This document shows, one piece after another, positions 1-9,287 of a stretch of DNA of 64,000 nucleotides. Both the position numbers and the translations under genes were made by a program. The notes below the pieces were generated by a model. The model saw nothing but the letters and a program-made list of their open reading frames with translations, was not told the DNA's origin and made no database searches. The stretch is from Candidatus Thiodiazotropha sp. (ex Monitilora ramsayi) (GTDB lineage Bacteria; Pseudomonadota; Gammaproteobacteria; Chromatiales; Chromatiaceae): the NCBI GenBank assembly GCA_025655595.1, contig JAHXIO010000003.1, forward strand, positions 248,001 to 312,000. Reading direction: 5' to 3'. Each line of letters opens with the position of its first letter. Positions within the stretch are counted from its first letter, which is position 1.

Positions 1-1
1 G

Positions 2-829
2 GATGTGCTCTACAACGACGAACTCTGGGTTCGCAATGTTCAGGCAACGGTTCAGGGACTGGTTACGGCCCACCATGCCGCCCGCCACCGGGAGCCGACA
101 ATCGGCTTGATTGGCCACAGCAAGGACCACAGCTCCTATTATCTCAAGCTGTTTCCCCGCTGGGGTTCGGTTACGGCCAAGAGTGTCGAAGGGCTCAATG
201 CCACCCAGATTCGGGAAGCTTTGTTCTCACCGGATGATGCGCAAGCAGGCATGACCTACCTGGACTCACAAACCGGCACGGCTGTGATTCCTAAATCTGT
301 CAACTTACAGCTGCAACGTTTTGTTGCAGGCGAGACCTATCGCAATATCCGGGAGGAACAGGCCTTTGTCGCAGACTACAAAGCGGGCTGGGCAAATGCG
401 CCATACGCACCCACATTTGTCACCGTGGATGCGGTGGTAGTGCAGTCCGGGCACGTACTGCTAGTCACCCGCAAGGCCTTTCCCGGCAGGGGGCAGCTGG
501 CGCTGCCGGGCGGTTTCATTCAACCACATGAGCAGCTTGAGGAGGCCATGCTGCGGGAGCTACGTGAGGAAACCCGGCTCAAGGTACCGGCACCCGTACT
601 CAAGGGCTCCATTCGGCGCCAGCAAGTGTTCGACAGCCCTTACCGATCCACCCGAGGCCGGACGATCACTCACGCCTTCTATATCGAGTTGTCACCGGAC
701 ACCAGCCTACCGAAAGTGAAGGGTGGCGATGATGCCAAGCATGCGCAGTGGGTGCCCTTAGCCAGTCTGGATCCCCGGCAGATGTACGAGGATCACTACG
801 ACATCATTCAGGAGATGGTAGGCATGTAA
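2..829 (+). CDS. nadM: Bifunctional NMN adenylyltransferase / Nudix hydrolase (NadM type), 5' partial
   Basis: The reading frame is open to the left edge, so the start lies outside the window and about 275 C-terminal residues are visible. The N-terminal part (about residues 1-130 of the fragment) has the look of the nucleotidyltransferase domain that makes NAD from NMN and ATP, with the stretch GLIGHSKDHSSYYLKLFP. The C-terminal part (about 135-274) is a Nudix domain: its box starts at GGFIQPHE and ends at RELREETRL, matching G-x5-E-x7-REUxEE except that the usual Gly after EE-x is Arg. This two-domain order is that of the NadM/Nudix fusion family, in which the second domain cleaves ADP-ribose. 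The next gene, nadV, supplies the NMN substrate, so the pair forms a two-step nicotinamide salvage route in the cytoplasm. The family call is strong; Nudix substrate preference is inferred. Confidence 0.9.
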   Translation, partial: DVLYNDELWVRNVQATVQGLVTAHHAARHREPTIGLIGHSKDHSSYYLKLFPRWGSVTAKSVEGLNATQIREALFSPDDAQAGMTYLDSQTGTAVIPKSVNLQLQRFVAGETYRNIREEQAFVADYKAGWANAPYAPTFVTVDAVVVQSGHVLLVTRKAFPGRGQLALPGGFIQPHEQLEEAMLRELREETRLKVPAPVLKGSIRRQQVFDSPYRSTRGRTITHAFYIELSPDTSLPKVKGGDDAKHAQWVPLASLDPRQMYEDHYDIIQEMVGM

Positions 830-843
830 CGATTTTCTCAACC

Positions 844-866
844 GCAACCTGGATAGACCGGGTTGC
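844..866 (+). other. Intercistronic hairpin between nadM and nadV
   Basis: The arms GCAACCTGG and CCGGGTTGC can form a 9-bp stem with one G-U pair around a 5-nt loop. No T-tract follows, so this is not a classical terminator. It lies 15 nt downstream of the nadM stop and upstream of the nadV ribosome-binding site (GGAGG near 881). It could act as a weak attenuator or an mRNA-processing or stability element. Function is inferred. Confidence 0.35.
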
Positions 867-893
867 TCAACCAATGACAGGAGGATCTCCGTC

Positions 894-2294
894 ATGAACA
901 GCAACAATCTCATACTCAACACCGACTCCTACAAGGCGTCACACTTCCTCCAGTACCCACCGGGTACGGAGTATGTCTCCAGCTACGTTGAGTCACGCGG
1001 GGGACGCTACTCGCAGACCCTCTTCTTCGGTCTGCAGGCATTTTTGAAACAGTACCTCACGTCTCCCATCACCCGGGATGATATCGATGAGGCCGAGAGT
1101 CTGCTCACCCTGCATGGCTTGCCGTTCAATCGTAATGGTTGGAACTACATCCTGGAGCAGTACGGGGGTTATCTGCCGCTCTCTATCGAGGCGGTCCCTG
1201 AGGGCAGCGTTATCCCCACAAGCAATGTGATGATGCAGGTCGTCAATACCGACTCTCGTGTTCCCTGGCTCACCAGCTACCTGGAGACAGCGCTGCTGCG
1301 GGCGATCTGGTATCCAACCACAGTGGCCACATTTTCCTTTCAGGTACGCCAATTGATCAAAGCCTATCTTGAGGAGACCGCTGTCAGTGTTGATGGCCTC
1401 GCCTTCAAGCTGCATGACTTCGGGGCTCGTGGTGCGAGTTCCGACGAGACGGCTGCACTGGGTGGTTTGGCGCACTTGGTGAACTTTCAGGGGACCGACA
1501 CCGTTGCCGCCCTGATTGCCGCCCGGCGCTGGTACGGTGCGGAGATGGCAGGCTTTTCCATTCCCGCTGCTGAGCACAGCACCATCACCGCGTGGGGTGA
1601 GGAGAATGAAGAGGCTGCCTATCGCAATATGCTCAAACAGTTTGCCGGCGAAGGACGACTGGTAGCGGTGGTCAGTGACTCATACGACCTGTGGAACGCA
1701 TTGGATAATCTTTGGGGCGGTTCGCTCAGGAAAGAGGTTATGCGCAATGGCGGCACGGTTGTCATTCGCCCTGACAGTGGCGACCCGGTAAAGGTAGTCA
1801 CTAAAACGATCGAGTGTCTGATAAGAAAGTTCGGTGCTGAGCAAAACGCCAAAGGATTCTGGGTACTGCCGGATTATATCCGGGTCATACAGGGTGACGG
1901 CATCAGCCCTGACTCCATCGCCGATATTCTCGCCGCCATGAAGGCGAAAAAACTAAGCGCTGAAAACATCGCCTTCGGCATGGGTGCGGCACTACTGCAG
2001 AAGGTCAACCGGGATACCCTGCGTTTTGCAATGAAGGCATCGGCCATCTGCATCGAGGGGCAGTGGCGGGATGTCTACAAGGATCCGGTTACCGACCCCG
2101 GCAAACGCTCCAAGGCGGGACGTTTGGCGCTGGTGGAGGAGCGCGGAAACCTTACCACCATCCGGCAGGAATCGGCCAGCGATCAAAACCTGTTGGTAGA
2201 AGTGTTCCGCAATGGTGAACTCCTGCAGGAATGGAGCTTTGAACAGGTACGTCAACGAGCGGCGAATGCCGCCAATAATCTAGGGAGGGCCTAG
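894..2294 (+). CDS. nadV: Nicotinamide phosphoribosyltransferase
   Basis: This 466-residue protein has the usual length and motifs of the NAMPT/NadV family, which makes NMN from nicotinamide and PRPP. It starts with the family's LNTDSYKASHF block. Residues 172-178 (KLHDFGA) and 192-203 (LAHLVNFQGTDT) match the substrate-binding region. PAAEHSTITAWG (224-235) carries the catalytic histidine at 228, equivalent to human His247, and IRPDSGDP (291-298) carries the Arg and Asp equivalent to human Arg311/Asp313. A GGAGG site lies about 10 nt before the ATG. The gene sits 64 bp after nadM and 2 bp before the SPFH gene, so the four genes 1-4259 are probably one transcript. Product NMN would be used by the upstream NadM. 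Confidence 0.96.
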   Translation: MNSNNLILNTDSYKASHFLQYPPGTEYVSSYVESRGGRYSQTLFFGLQAFLKQYLTSPITRDDIDEAESLLTLHGLPFNRNGWNYILEQYGGYLPLSIEAVPEGSVIPTSNVMMQVVNTDSRVPWLTSYLETALLRAIWYPTTVATFSFQVRQLIKAYLEETAVSVDGLAFKLHDFGARGASSDETAALGGLAHLVNFQGTDTVAALIAARRWYGAEMAGFSIPAAEHSTITAWGEENEEAAYRNMLKQFAGEGRLVAVVSDSYDLWNALDNLWGGSLRKEVMRNGGTVVIRPDSGDPVKVVTKTIECLIRKFGAEQNAKGFWVLPDYIRVIQGDGISPDSIADILAAMKAKKLSAENIAFGMGAALLQKVNRDTLRFAMKASAICIEGQWRDVYKDPVTDPGKRSKAGRLALVEERGNLTTIRQESASDQNLLVEVFRNGELLQEWSFEQVRQRAANAANNLGRA

Positions 2295-2296
2295 CC

Positions 2297-3316
2297 ATGT
2301 TAGGAATGCGTTACATCAAAGCCGATCCCAACACCTACCTGATGCAATACCGGCATGGGAAACTCAGGCAGGCCGGCAAGGGGCTCTCCTTTTGGTATTT
2401 TGCGCCGGTGAGCTCGCTGGCGGCGATACCGACCGCCAGTACCGAGGTGTCCTTCGCCTTTCGGGAGCTGACAGCGGATTTTCAGGAAGTCACCATACAG
2501 GGGCAATATGTGTATCAGGTACAGGATCCCCAGCGCTTGGCACAGCTTCTGAATTACAACCTGAAGCCCGACGGTGCCTCCTATGCAACAGATGATCCTC
2601 AAAAACTGCAGGAACGGATCACCAACTTGGTAGGCAAGCAGGTTCGTGCCGAGATTCAGCAACTGAAACTCCGTGCTGCAATGCAGGCAGGAGATGCTCT
2701 GTCATATCGGGTACGAGAAACCGTTGCCGTCTCTGAGTTGCTGGAGGCACTGGGAGTGGCTCTACTGGAACTGGCCATCGTCTCAGTCCGCCCTCAGCCG
2801 GATACGAGTCGAGCCCTGGAAGCCGAGGCGCGGGAGGCGCTATTGCAGGAAGCGGACGATGCCGTCTCCCGTCGACGCAATGCGGCGGTGGAAAACGAAC
2901 GTGCCATCCGGGAAAACGAGCTCAAGACAGAACTCGTGGTGGAGGAGAAGAGGCGAGGTATCGAAGAGGCCAAGCTGGATGCTCAGCGTGCGGTGCAAAC
3001 CAAGGCCCAAGTCATCTCCGAAGAGAAACTGGAAGGCAGGATCAAACTCGAGGAACGGAAATCCACCCTCGTAGAGCAGTCCGGCCACAATGCGAAAGTT
3101 GAAGCGGACAGCCGGGCCTATGGGGTACGTGCCATCGTCGAGGCGTTGGGACAGGCAAACGAACGGGTTCTCGAAGGTCTGCTGTCCGCTCAGATGTCAC
3201 CGGAGCAACTGATCTCCTCAGCCTTTCGGGGAATTGCCGGTAATGCGGAACGTATCGGCCAACTCAACATCTCGCCGGATCTGCTCGAAAGCCTGACTGA
3301 CAAAAAAAGGAGGTGA
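2297..3316 (+). CDS. SPFH/band-7 domain protein
   Basis: This 339-residue protein has an N-terminal band-7/SPFH fold (about residues 20-190, including the stretch VTIQGQYVYQVQDPQ). A long charged helical segment follows (about 180-270, rich in E, K, R and A), typical of the coiled coil of prohibitin/stomatin-like proteins, and then a C-terminal tail (about 275-339). There is no obvious signal peptide or strong N-terminal membrane helix, so it may associate peripherally with membranes or form a cytoplasmic ring. The start is 2 bp after the nadV stop, with GGGAGGG just inside the end of nadV as ribosome-binding site, suggesting coupled translation. Its place inside an NAD-synthesis operon is the main clue to its role, perhaps scaffolding of NAD enzymes. 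The family call is firm and the function is not known. Confidence 0.85.
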   Translation: MLGMRYIKADPNTYLMQYRHGKLRQAGKGLSFWYFAPVSSLAAIPTASTEVSFAFRELTADFQEVTIQGQYVYQVQDPQRLAQLLNYNLKPDGASYATDDPQKLQERITNLVGKQVRAEIQQLKLRAAMQAGDALSYRVRETVAVSELLEALGVALLELAIVSVRPQPDTSRALEAEAREALLQEADDAVSRRRNAAVENERAIRENELKTELVVEEKRRGIEEAKLDAQRAVQTKAQVISEEKLEGRIKLEERKSTLVEQSGHNAKVEADSRAYGVRAIVEALGQANERVLEGLLSAQMSPEQLISSAFRGIAGNAERIGQLNISPDLLESLTDKKRR

Positions 3317-3319
3317 TCC
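3307..3319 (+). promoter_or_regulatory. Perfect 13-nt Shine-Dalgarno site for the NAD-kinase-like gene
   Basis: AAGGAGGTGATCC is the full complement of the conserved 3' end of bacterial 16S rRNA (GGATCACCTCCTT). It overlaps the stop codon of the SPFH gene and fixes the ATG at 3321 as the start of the next gene. The core GGAGG is 7 nt from the ATG. Confidence 0.85.
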
Positions 3320-3320
3320 A

Positions 3321-4259
3321 ATGGCCATGGGGACAGATCGGCGGATTGTACTCATCACCCGGCACACCCGGATCGATGAGCTTATTTACCGTCACAACAC
3401 CCTGGCCCAGGCCCGGTTCGTCATTGAAAGCCAAGGATTGGCTTTCGATGATTACCTGGCCGAAGACCGGGAGTTCAAGGTACAGCTGGCAAAGCTGAAA
3501 GCTGAGCTAGAGCGGTTTGGTCGTCTGCATCATATCGACCGGGGATTGCTTCCGGGCTATCTCTTCCGCGAGGATGACATCGTCCTGGCTCTGGGCCAGG
3601 ACGGCTTGGTGGCCAACACTTTGAAATACCTAAACGGCCAACCGCTCATCGCAGTCAATCCAGACCCGGCCCGTTATGACGGAATTCTGCTGCCATTTCT
3701 CGTGGAGGATGTCTTAACGATTATCAAAGCAGTCATCAAGGGTGAGCGTAAGACCCAGGCCATCACTTTTGGGGAAGTAATGTTGAATGACGGACAGCGT
3801 CTACTCGCGGTCAACGATTTCTTCATTGGTGTCAGAGGCCACAGTTCCGCGCGCTACGAGATCATTCTGGATGACAAACGGGAGCGCCAATCCTCATCAG
3901 GCGTTATTGTCTCGACTGGTTTGGGCTCGACCGGATGGTTCAAATCGATTGTTACGGGTGCTTCAAGAATAGCCGAGGCCATGGGCCAAACCTTGCCGAG
4001 CCTGTCCTATGAAAAGGGAGTGAACTGGGACAGCGATTTTCTCTTCTACTCAGTACGAGAACCTTTTCCCAGCGCCTACACAGGGACAGCATTAGCCTTT
4101 GGGCGCATACCCAAACACAGTCAACTGAAGATCGTCTCCAATATGCCTGTGGATGGCATCATATTCAGTGATGGCATGGAGCAGGATTGCCTGGAGTTCA
4201 ACACCGGGCAGATTGCAAGAATTGGCGTGGCAGAGAGGGGAGGGCAGTTGGTGCTTTGA
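3321..4259 (+). CDS. NAD kinase-like protein
   Basis: This 312-residue protein resembles the NAD kinase (PpnK/NadK) fold. LGQDG at 91-95 sits where the family has the GGDG nucleotide-binding loop, so the first Gly of the pair is followed by Gln instead of a second Gly. ND at 165-166 in VNDFFIG matches the conserved NE/ND site, and SSGVIVSTGLGSTG at 192-205 corresponds to the DGVIVSTPTGST block. The altered GGDG and the missing leading Asp leave open whether it phosphorylates NAD or only binds it. The N-terminal 85 residues, with a coiled stretch (about 45-70), are longer than in compact NAD kinases. The start is set by the perfect Shine-Dalgarno site just upstream. As the last gene of the nadM-nadV-SPFH cluster it would convert the NAD made upstream to NADP. 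Another lipid/NAD kinase-family activity cannot be excluded. Confidence 0.8.
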   Translation: MAMGTDRRIVLITRHTRIDELIYRHNTLAQARFVIESQGLAFDDYLAEDREFKVQLAKLKAELERFGRLHHIDRGLLPGYLFREDDIVLALGQDGLVANTLKYLNGQPLIAVNPDPARYDGILLPFLVEDVLTIIKAVIKGERKTQAITFGEVMLNDGQRLLAVNDFFIGVRGHSSARYEIILDDKRERQSSSGVIVSTGLGSTGWFKSIVTGASRIAEAMGQTLPSLSYEKGVNWDSDFLFYSVREPFPSAYTGTALAFGRIPKHSQLKIVSNMPVDGIIFSDGMEQDCLEFNTGQIARIGVAERGGQLVL

Positions 4260-4284
4260 GGCGGGCAATGGTTATTAATGTCAT

Positions 4285-4806
4285 CTATTCATCTGTGAAG
4301 TGACCGTCTCTGCCTTCTAATTTCCTCGTTACTTTGCCCAGTAGATTATTCAACTGGGTCTGTTCTTTTCTGTTCAGTGTGGTATCGAGTAAATCACGTT
4401 CGAATTTATGCACTTCATCCATGCACTCTTCAACCAACTCTTTGCCGGCGACGGTGAGATGGACCAATTTACTGCGTTTGTCATGCTCCTGAACGGAGCG
4501 GGCTATCAGTCCACGCGATTCCAACTGGTATAACAGTTTTGTTAACCCACCTGATGTGATCAGCAATGATCGCTGTAGTTCGGTTGGTGTCAGCACATAG
4601 GGTGGGGCGGAATTGCGCAATGAGGCAAGCACATCAAATTCTGATGTATTTATCTGGTGATGCTGCACAGCCTGCATGGCGTGTTTGAGCAGCAGCTCAT
4701 GCGACCGGTGCAGGTAGATGGCGAAACACTCGACCTTTTCATCGGTATCCGGCCAGTACGCTCGGCTGTTGGCAAGGATTTTGTCCGCTGAATATTGCTT
4801 GTGCAT
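4285..4806 (-). CDS. MarR-family transcriptional regulator
   Basis: The winged-helix core is visible in residues 55-140: the LTPTELQRSLLITSGGLTKLL recognition region followed by a wing with the family's DKRSKLVHLT pattern and a C-terminal dimer helix. From the ATG at 4806 it is 173 residues; in-frame ATG (4839) and TTG (4866) codons lie upstream, but 4806 gives the family's usual length. It is divergent from an RND efflux operon and converges on the NAD operon with a 25-bp gap. The shared intergenic region holds two copies of a perfect 8-bp palindrome (4860-4867 and 4892-4899) overlapping promoter elements on both strands. The likely job is ligand-released repression of the pump genes and of itself. 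The ligand is unknown. Confidence 0.9.
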   Translation of the reverse strand: MHKQYSADKILANSRAYWPDTDEKVECFAIYLHRSHELLLKHAMQAVQHHQINTSEFDVLASLRNSAPPYVLTPTELQRSLLITSGGLTKLLYQLESRGLIARSVQEHDKRSKLVHLTVAGKELVEECMDEVHKFERDLLDTTLNRKEQTQLNNLLGKVTRKLEGRDGHFTDE

Positions 4807-4859
4807 AGGTTCAATCTCACTAACTCCTCTGAAACTCATACTACAAGCCAAATATATAT

Positions 4860-4899
4860 CTTGCAAGAAAGATAAAAAGCTATATAATTTCCTTGCAAG
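4860..4899. promoter_or_regulatory. Probable MarR operator: two CTTGCAAG palindromes
   Basis: The self-complementary 8-mer CTTGCAAG occurs at 4860-4867 and again at 4892-4899, centres 32 bp apart, about three helical turns. The first covers the -35 box and the second lies just after the -10 box of the pump promoter. With A/T-rich flanks they have the form of paired MarR dimer sites that would block both divergent promoters. Binding itself is inferred. Confidence 0.65.
4861..4888 (+). promoter_or_regulatory. Sigma-70-type promoter of the RND efflux operon
   Basis: TTGCAA (4861-4866) and a consensus TATAAT (4883-4888) are separated by 16 bp, about 60 bp before the adaptor gene start. On the opposite strand TTGCAA (4898-4893) and TATCTT (4874-4869), 18 bp apart, could drive marR. 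The two promoters therefore overlap back to back. Confidence 0.7.
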
Positions 4900-4949
4900 A
4901 TAATTAATTAATTGGTATCGATATGTATATCTTTAAAGAACAGGTAGTT

Positions 4950-6131
4950 ATGAAGTATTTATCACTATCTGCATTAGTAGTTATGTCGTTGGTAGCTGTA
5001 TTCTTCTTACCCGCTTGCACTGATTCAAACGCAACAACTGAGTCAAGCAACGAGCTACAGAAACAGCTACAGGTTGTAGAGGTATTGGAACTGCAGCCCC
5101 AATCCCTCTCTCTCAGTACTGAGCTTTCAGGACGGGTCAGCCCGTTCACTATTGCGGAAGTACGCCCTCAGGTGGATGGCATCGTGCTAGAGCGGGAATT
5201 CCTGGAGGGGGCTGACATCTCCAAGGGGGATGTGCTTTATCGAATCGATCCCGCTATCTACCAGGCAGAGCTGGCCAGCGCAAAAGCCTCTTTGGCCCAG
5301 TCACAGGCTAATCTGAAGGCCGCCAAATCGAAGGCGATTCGGTATCAAAATCTGCTCACCAGTAAGGCGGTCAGTCAGCAGGAGTACGACGACACCGATG
5401 CCTTGTATAAACAGGCTGCGGCTGCTGTGGAGTTGGCCAAGGCGCACTTGCAGCGGGCGGAAATCGATCTCAATTACACAGAGGTAAAGTCACCGATTGA
5501 CGGTAGGGTTGGACGGTCTTCTGTGACCCAGGGAGCCCTGGTTACCGCGAATCAGACTGCATCGCTGGCCACGGTGCAACAACTGGACCCTGTATACGTT
5601 GACCTCACCCAATCGAGCGTAGAGCTACTGCAACTTCGCCAACAGATAGCCTCAGGGAACGACCAGAAGGATCTCCCTGAAAACATCTTTGTTCAGCTAG
5701 TGCTGGAGGACGGCACCGTCTATCCCTATCCAGGCCAATTGGCGTTCTCCGAAGTGACTGTCAATGAAAGCACGGGGTCCGTGACCCTGCGTGCGTTTTT
5801 CCCTAACCCCGATCAATGGTTGTTGCCGGGCATGTTCGTAAGGGCAAAAGTTGAAACCACAGAAATTGACGATGCGCTACTGGTGCCACCCCTGGCGGTG
5901 AGTCGCACCTCTAAAGGTGAACCGTCAGTGATGCTGGTGTCTGCAGAGAATATGGTGCAGCAGCGCGTCCTTGAGCACGCAGAGATGCACAATGGCCAGT
6001 GGCTGGTAGAAGGCGGCGTGGCTCAAGGGGACAGGGTCATTGTTGGCGGGTTGCAAAAAGTCTTTCCCGGTATGCCGGTACAGGTGGCATCGGGCAATAC
6101 TGATGCGGTCGTCACCGAGCAGCAGAGGTAA
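4950..6131 (+). CDS. RND efflux periplasmic adaptor lipoprotein (AcrA/MexA type)
   Basis: This 393-residue membrane-fusion protein links an RND pump to its outer-membrane channel. It begins with a lipoprotein signal whose lipobox LPAC places the acylated Cys at residue 23. The lipoyl/barrel-sandwich halves lie around residues 60-100 (VRPQVDGIVLEREF) and 170-205 (EVKSPIDGRVGRSSV), separated by a helical hairpin rich in Ala, Gln and Lys. The beta-barrel and membrane-proximal domains follow to the C-terminus (LLPGMFVRAKVE around 300). An earlier in-frame ATG at 4923 would add nine polar residues before the signal peptide and is less likely. It is the first gene of the pump operon, 6 bp before the pump gene, and is probably controlled by the divergent MarR regulator. 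Confidence 0.95.
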   Translation: MKYLSLSALVVMSLVAVFFLPACTDSNATTESSNELQKQLQVVEVLELQPQSLSLSTELSGRVSPFTIAEVRPQVDGIVLEREFLEGADISKGDVLYRIDPAIYQAELASAKASLAQSQANLKAAKSKAIRYQNLLTSKAVSQQEYDDTDALYKQAAAAVELAKAHLQRAEIDLNYTEVKSPIDGRVGRSSVTQGALVTANQTASLATVQQLDPVYVDLTQSSVELLQLRQQIASGNDQKDLPENIFVQLVLEDGTVYPYPGQLAFSEVTVNESTGSVTLRAFFPNPDQWLLPGMFVRAKVETTEIDDALLVPPLAVSRTSKGEPSVMLVSAENMVQQRVLEHAEMHNGQWLVEGGVAQGDRVIVGGLQKVFPGMPVQVASGNTDAVVTEQQR

Positions 6132-6137
6132 ATCGTC

Positions 6138-9100
6138 ATGGCGAAATTCTTTATTCACCGCCCGATCTTTGCCTGGGTGATTGCGCTGATGATCATGTTG
6201 GCGGGTCTGCTGTCGATCATCAATCTGCCGGTATCCCAATATCCCAGTATCGCTCCGCCTGCCATCTCCATTACGGCGACCTATCCCGGGGCGTCGGCAA
6301 AAACCATCGAAGACTCGGTTACACAGATTATCGAAACCAAGATGAAGGGTATCGACAATCTGATGTACATGAAGTCCAGCAGTGAAGGTATCGGCACCTC
6401 GACCGTTACGCTTACCTTCTCTGCAGGCACAGACCCTGACATTGCGCAGATGCAGGTACAGAACAAACTGCAACTGGCCACACCGCTGTTACCGGAAGCG
6501 GTACAACGCCAGGGCGTCAAAGTCGCCAAGGCGGTAATGAACTTCATGCAGGTGGTGATGTTCGTCTCGGAAGACGGCAGCATGTCGGCGATTGACCTTG
6601 AAGACTACATGGTCAGTCATGTGGAAGATGCACTGAGCCGGGTGGAAGGGGTAGGGGATGTTATCCTGTTTGGTTCGCAATACGCGATGCGCATATGGGT
6701 TGATCCGTACAAATTGCACCAATACGGTCTCACGCCAACGGACGTCGTCAATGCCATCCGGGCTGAGAATGCCGAGGTTGCTGCGGGACAGCTGGGAGCA
6801 GCCCCTGCAGCCTCAGATCAGCCGATCAATGTCACGGTAAATCTGCAAAACCGACTGCGTACGCCAGACGAGTTCGGTGCAATCTTTCTGAAGAACGATA
6901 CCACTGGCGCATCCGTACGCCTGCGTGATGTGGCGCGCGTTGAGATCGGCAGTGAAAGTTATGAGCAGGCAGCCCGTCACAACGGCAAACCCGCGGCCGG
7001 TCTGGCGATCAAGCTGGCAACCAACGCCAATGCCTTGAACACTGCCGAAGCAGTGCAGACAAAACTGGATGAACTGGCACCGTTCTTTCCCCAGGGTATG
7101 CGGGCATTTGTAGCCTTTGATTCGACCCCCTTTGTTCGCATCTCGATCAATAACGTGGTTCAGACACTGGCAGAGGCGGTGCTGTTGGTGTTCCTGGTCA
7201 TGTACCTTTTCCTGCAAAACTTCCGCGCCACGTTGATCCCCACCATTGCAGTGCCGGTTGTGCTGCTAGGTACATTCGGCGTGCTGGCGGTGTTTGGTTA
7301 TTCCATCAATACCCTGACCCTGTTCGCCATGGTGTTGGCAATCGGCCTATTGGTGGATGACGCCATCGTTGTGGTGGAGAACGTGGAGCGGGTGATGCAT
7401 GAGGAGGGGTTGTCTCCCAAGCAGGCCACGCTCAAATCGATGCAGCAGATTACCGGTGCGCTGGTGGGCATAGCCACGGTGTTGTCCGCCGTGTTTATAC
7501 CCATGGCATTCTTCTCAGGCTCGGCGGGCGTTATCTATCGTCAATTTTCGGTCACCATTGTAGCGGCGATGGTGTTGTCAGTGATCGTTGCTGTCGTGCT
7601 GTCCCCCGCCTTGAGTGCCACCTTGTTAAAGCCGGTCGATAGGCAGCAAAAGCCTCAGCGAGGATTCTTCGCTTGGTTCAACCGCATGTTCGATCGTGGC
7701 ACCAATGGCTATAGCAAAGGGATCGGTGGTGTGATCAAGCGTCCCGTGCGAAGCATGATGGTTTATCTGTTGCTGGTTGGTGGTGCCGTTTTTCTATACA
7801 TGACGACGCCAACCGGGTTTTTGCCTGACGAAGACCAGGGACAGGTGATGGCCCAGATCATGTTACCGCCGGGCGCGACACAGGCCCAGACCATGAAGCA
7901 GATCGAGGCGATGGAGCAGCATTTTCTCGGACAAGAGGGGGATGCCATCCAGGACCTGGTAACGGTGCTGGGTTTCAACTTCTCCGGTACGGGTCAGAAT
8001 ACCGCATCCGCCTTCATCAGTCTGAAGGATTGGAAACAACGCCCCGGTGCAGAGATGTCATCAGATGCCATCGTCAATCGGGCCAACCAGGTGTTCTTCC
8101 AGATCAAAGAGGCCTGGGTGGTCGCGTTCGGCCCTGCCGCCGTGGCCGAGTTGGGTAACTCCAAGGGCTTTGATGTCTTCCTGCAGGATACCGGCGGCAA
8201 TGGACGCGATGCCTTATATGGCGCCCGGGATCAAATTCTGGGCATGTCACAGGAAGAGCCTTCGTTGGCCGTCGTGAGGCCAAACGGTCAGGAACGTGCG
8301 CCGGTGCTGCGAGTCGATGTGGATCGTGAAAAGGCCGGGGCACTCGGTCTCTCCCTGGGCGATATCAACAGCACCTTGTCTGCCGCTTGGGGCAGCGCCT
8401 ACGTGGATGACTTTATCAATCAGGGTAAGGTGAAAAAAGTCTATCTCCAAGCCGAGGATCAATACCGTCAAACCCCTGATGACCTGACAGCCTGGACCGT
8501 ACGTAACGCCAGGGGCGACATGGTGCCATTCTCGTCATTTGCCAGTACGCGCTGGGAGTTGGCCTCGCCAAAACTGGAACGCTATAACGGTGTTCCAGCG
8601 GTTGAATTGCTGGGTGAGAACGCTCCGGGATGGACAACAGGCCAGGCGATGGCCAGCATGGAAAAGCTCGAAGAGCTTCTGCCACCAGGGAACAAATTGG
8701 AGTGGACCGGTCTCTCCTATGAAGAGAAGGCCTCCGGACAGCAGACTTTGATGCTCTATGCGCTCTCACTGCTGGTGGTATTCCTCTGCCTTGCTGCGCT
8801 TTACGAGAGTTGGGCCATTCCCTTGTCGGTCATGTTGGTGGTACCGCTCGGCGTACTGGGCACACTATTGGCGGCGAGCATGAGAGGCATGCCGAGCGAT
8901 ATCTATTTCCAGGTGGGCTTGCTGACGATCATCGGATTATCGGCCAAAAATGCCATCCTGATCGTCGAATTTGCCAAGGAACTGGTAGAGCAGGGCGTAT
9001 CCGTATTCGAAGCGACGGTCAAGGCGGCACGCATGCGGCTGCGCCCCATCCTGATGACGTCACTGGCCTTTGGATTTGGCGTTCTGCCACTGGCCATCAG

Positions 9101-9287
9101 TACCGGTGCAGGATCAGGCAGTCAGAACGCGATAGGCACAGGCGTCCTGGGCGGAATGATATCGGCGACGCTGCTGGGTATCTTTTTCGTACCGCTGTTC
9201 TTCGTATTGGTTCAGGGACGCAAGTCTAAAACGGTAACCAAAGAGACTCCAACCGGTGAGCAGTTGGCGCTGGGGGATGCATCGTGA
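6138..9287 (+). CDS. RND multidrug efflux pump, HAE1 family (AcrB/MexB type)
   Basis: At 1,049 residues it has the standard length of proton-driven inner-membrane drug pumps. It starts with the family signature [14 protein letters not shown], and [11 protein letters not shown] follows the first membrane helix. The proton-relay pair sits in [16 protein letters not shown] (about residue 405) in TM4. The second half repeats the fold, with [13 protein letters not shown] and RLRPILMTS near the end. Two large periplasmic loops give the trimeric porter and docking domains. A GAGGT site lies 8 nt before the ATG. The stop codon overlaps the GTG start of the next gene by four bases, showing translational coupling to the outer-membrane partner. 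Substrates cannot be read from the sequence. Confidence 0.97.
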   Translation: MAKFFIHRPIFAWVIALMIMLAGLLSIINLPVSQYPSIAPPAISITATYPGASAKTIEDSVTQIIETKMKGIDNLMYMKSSSEGIGTSTVTLTFSAGTDPDIAQMQVQNKLQLATPLLPEAVQRQGVKVAKAVMNFMQVVMFVSEDGSMSAIDLEDYMVSHVEDALSRVEGVGDVILFGSQYAMRIWVDPYKLHQYGLTPTDVVNAIRAENAEVAAGQLGAAPAASDQPINVTVNLQNRLRTPDEFGAIFLKNDTTGASVRLRDVARVEIGSESYEQAARHNGKPAAGLAIKLATNANALNTAEAVQTKLDELAPFFPQGMRAFVAFDSTPFVRISINNVVQTLAEAVLLVFLVMYLFLQNFRATLIPTIAVPVVLLGTFGVLAVFGYSINTLTLFAMVLAIGLLVDDAIVVVENVERVMHEEGLSPKQATLKSMQQITGALVGIATVLSAVFIPMAFFSGSAGVIYRQFSVTIVAAMVLSVIVAVVLSPALSATLLKPVDRQQKPQRGFFAWFNRMFDRGTNGYSKGIGGVIKRPVRSMMVYLLLVGGAVFLYMTTPTGFLPDEDQGQVMAQIMLPPGATQAQTMKQIEAMEQHFLGQEGDAIQDLVTVLGFNFSGTGQNTASAFISLKDWKQRPGAEMSSDAIVNRANQVFFQIKEAWVVAFGPAAVAELGNSKGFDVFLQDTGGNGRDALYGARDQILGMSQEEPSLAVVRPNGQERAPVLRVDVDREKAGALGLSLGDINSTLSAAWGSAYVDDFINQGKVKKVYLQAEDQYRQTPDDLTAWTVRNARGDMVPFSSFASTRWELASPKLERYNGVPAVELLGENAPGWTTGQAMASMEKLEELLPPGNKLEWTGLSYEEKASGQQTLMLYALSLLVVFLCLAALYESWAIPLSVMLVVPLGVLGTLLAASMRGMPSDIYFQVGLLTIIGLSAKNAILIVEFAKELVEQGVSVFEATVKAARMRLRPILMTSLAFGFGVLPLAISTGAGSGSQNAIGTGVLGGMISATLLGIFFVPLFFVLVQGRKSKTVTKETPTGEQLALGDAS

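Noticed and set aside
993..1577. Open frame of 194 codons on the minus strand
   Set aside because: Entirely antisense to nadV, whose family identity is certain.
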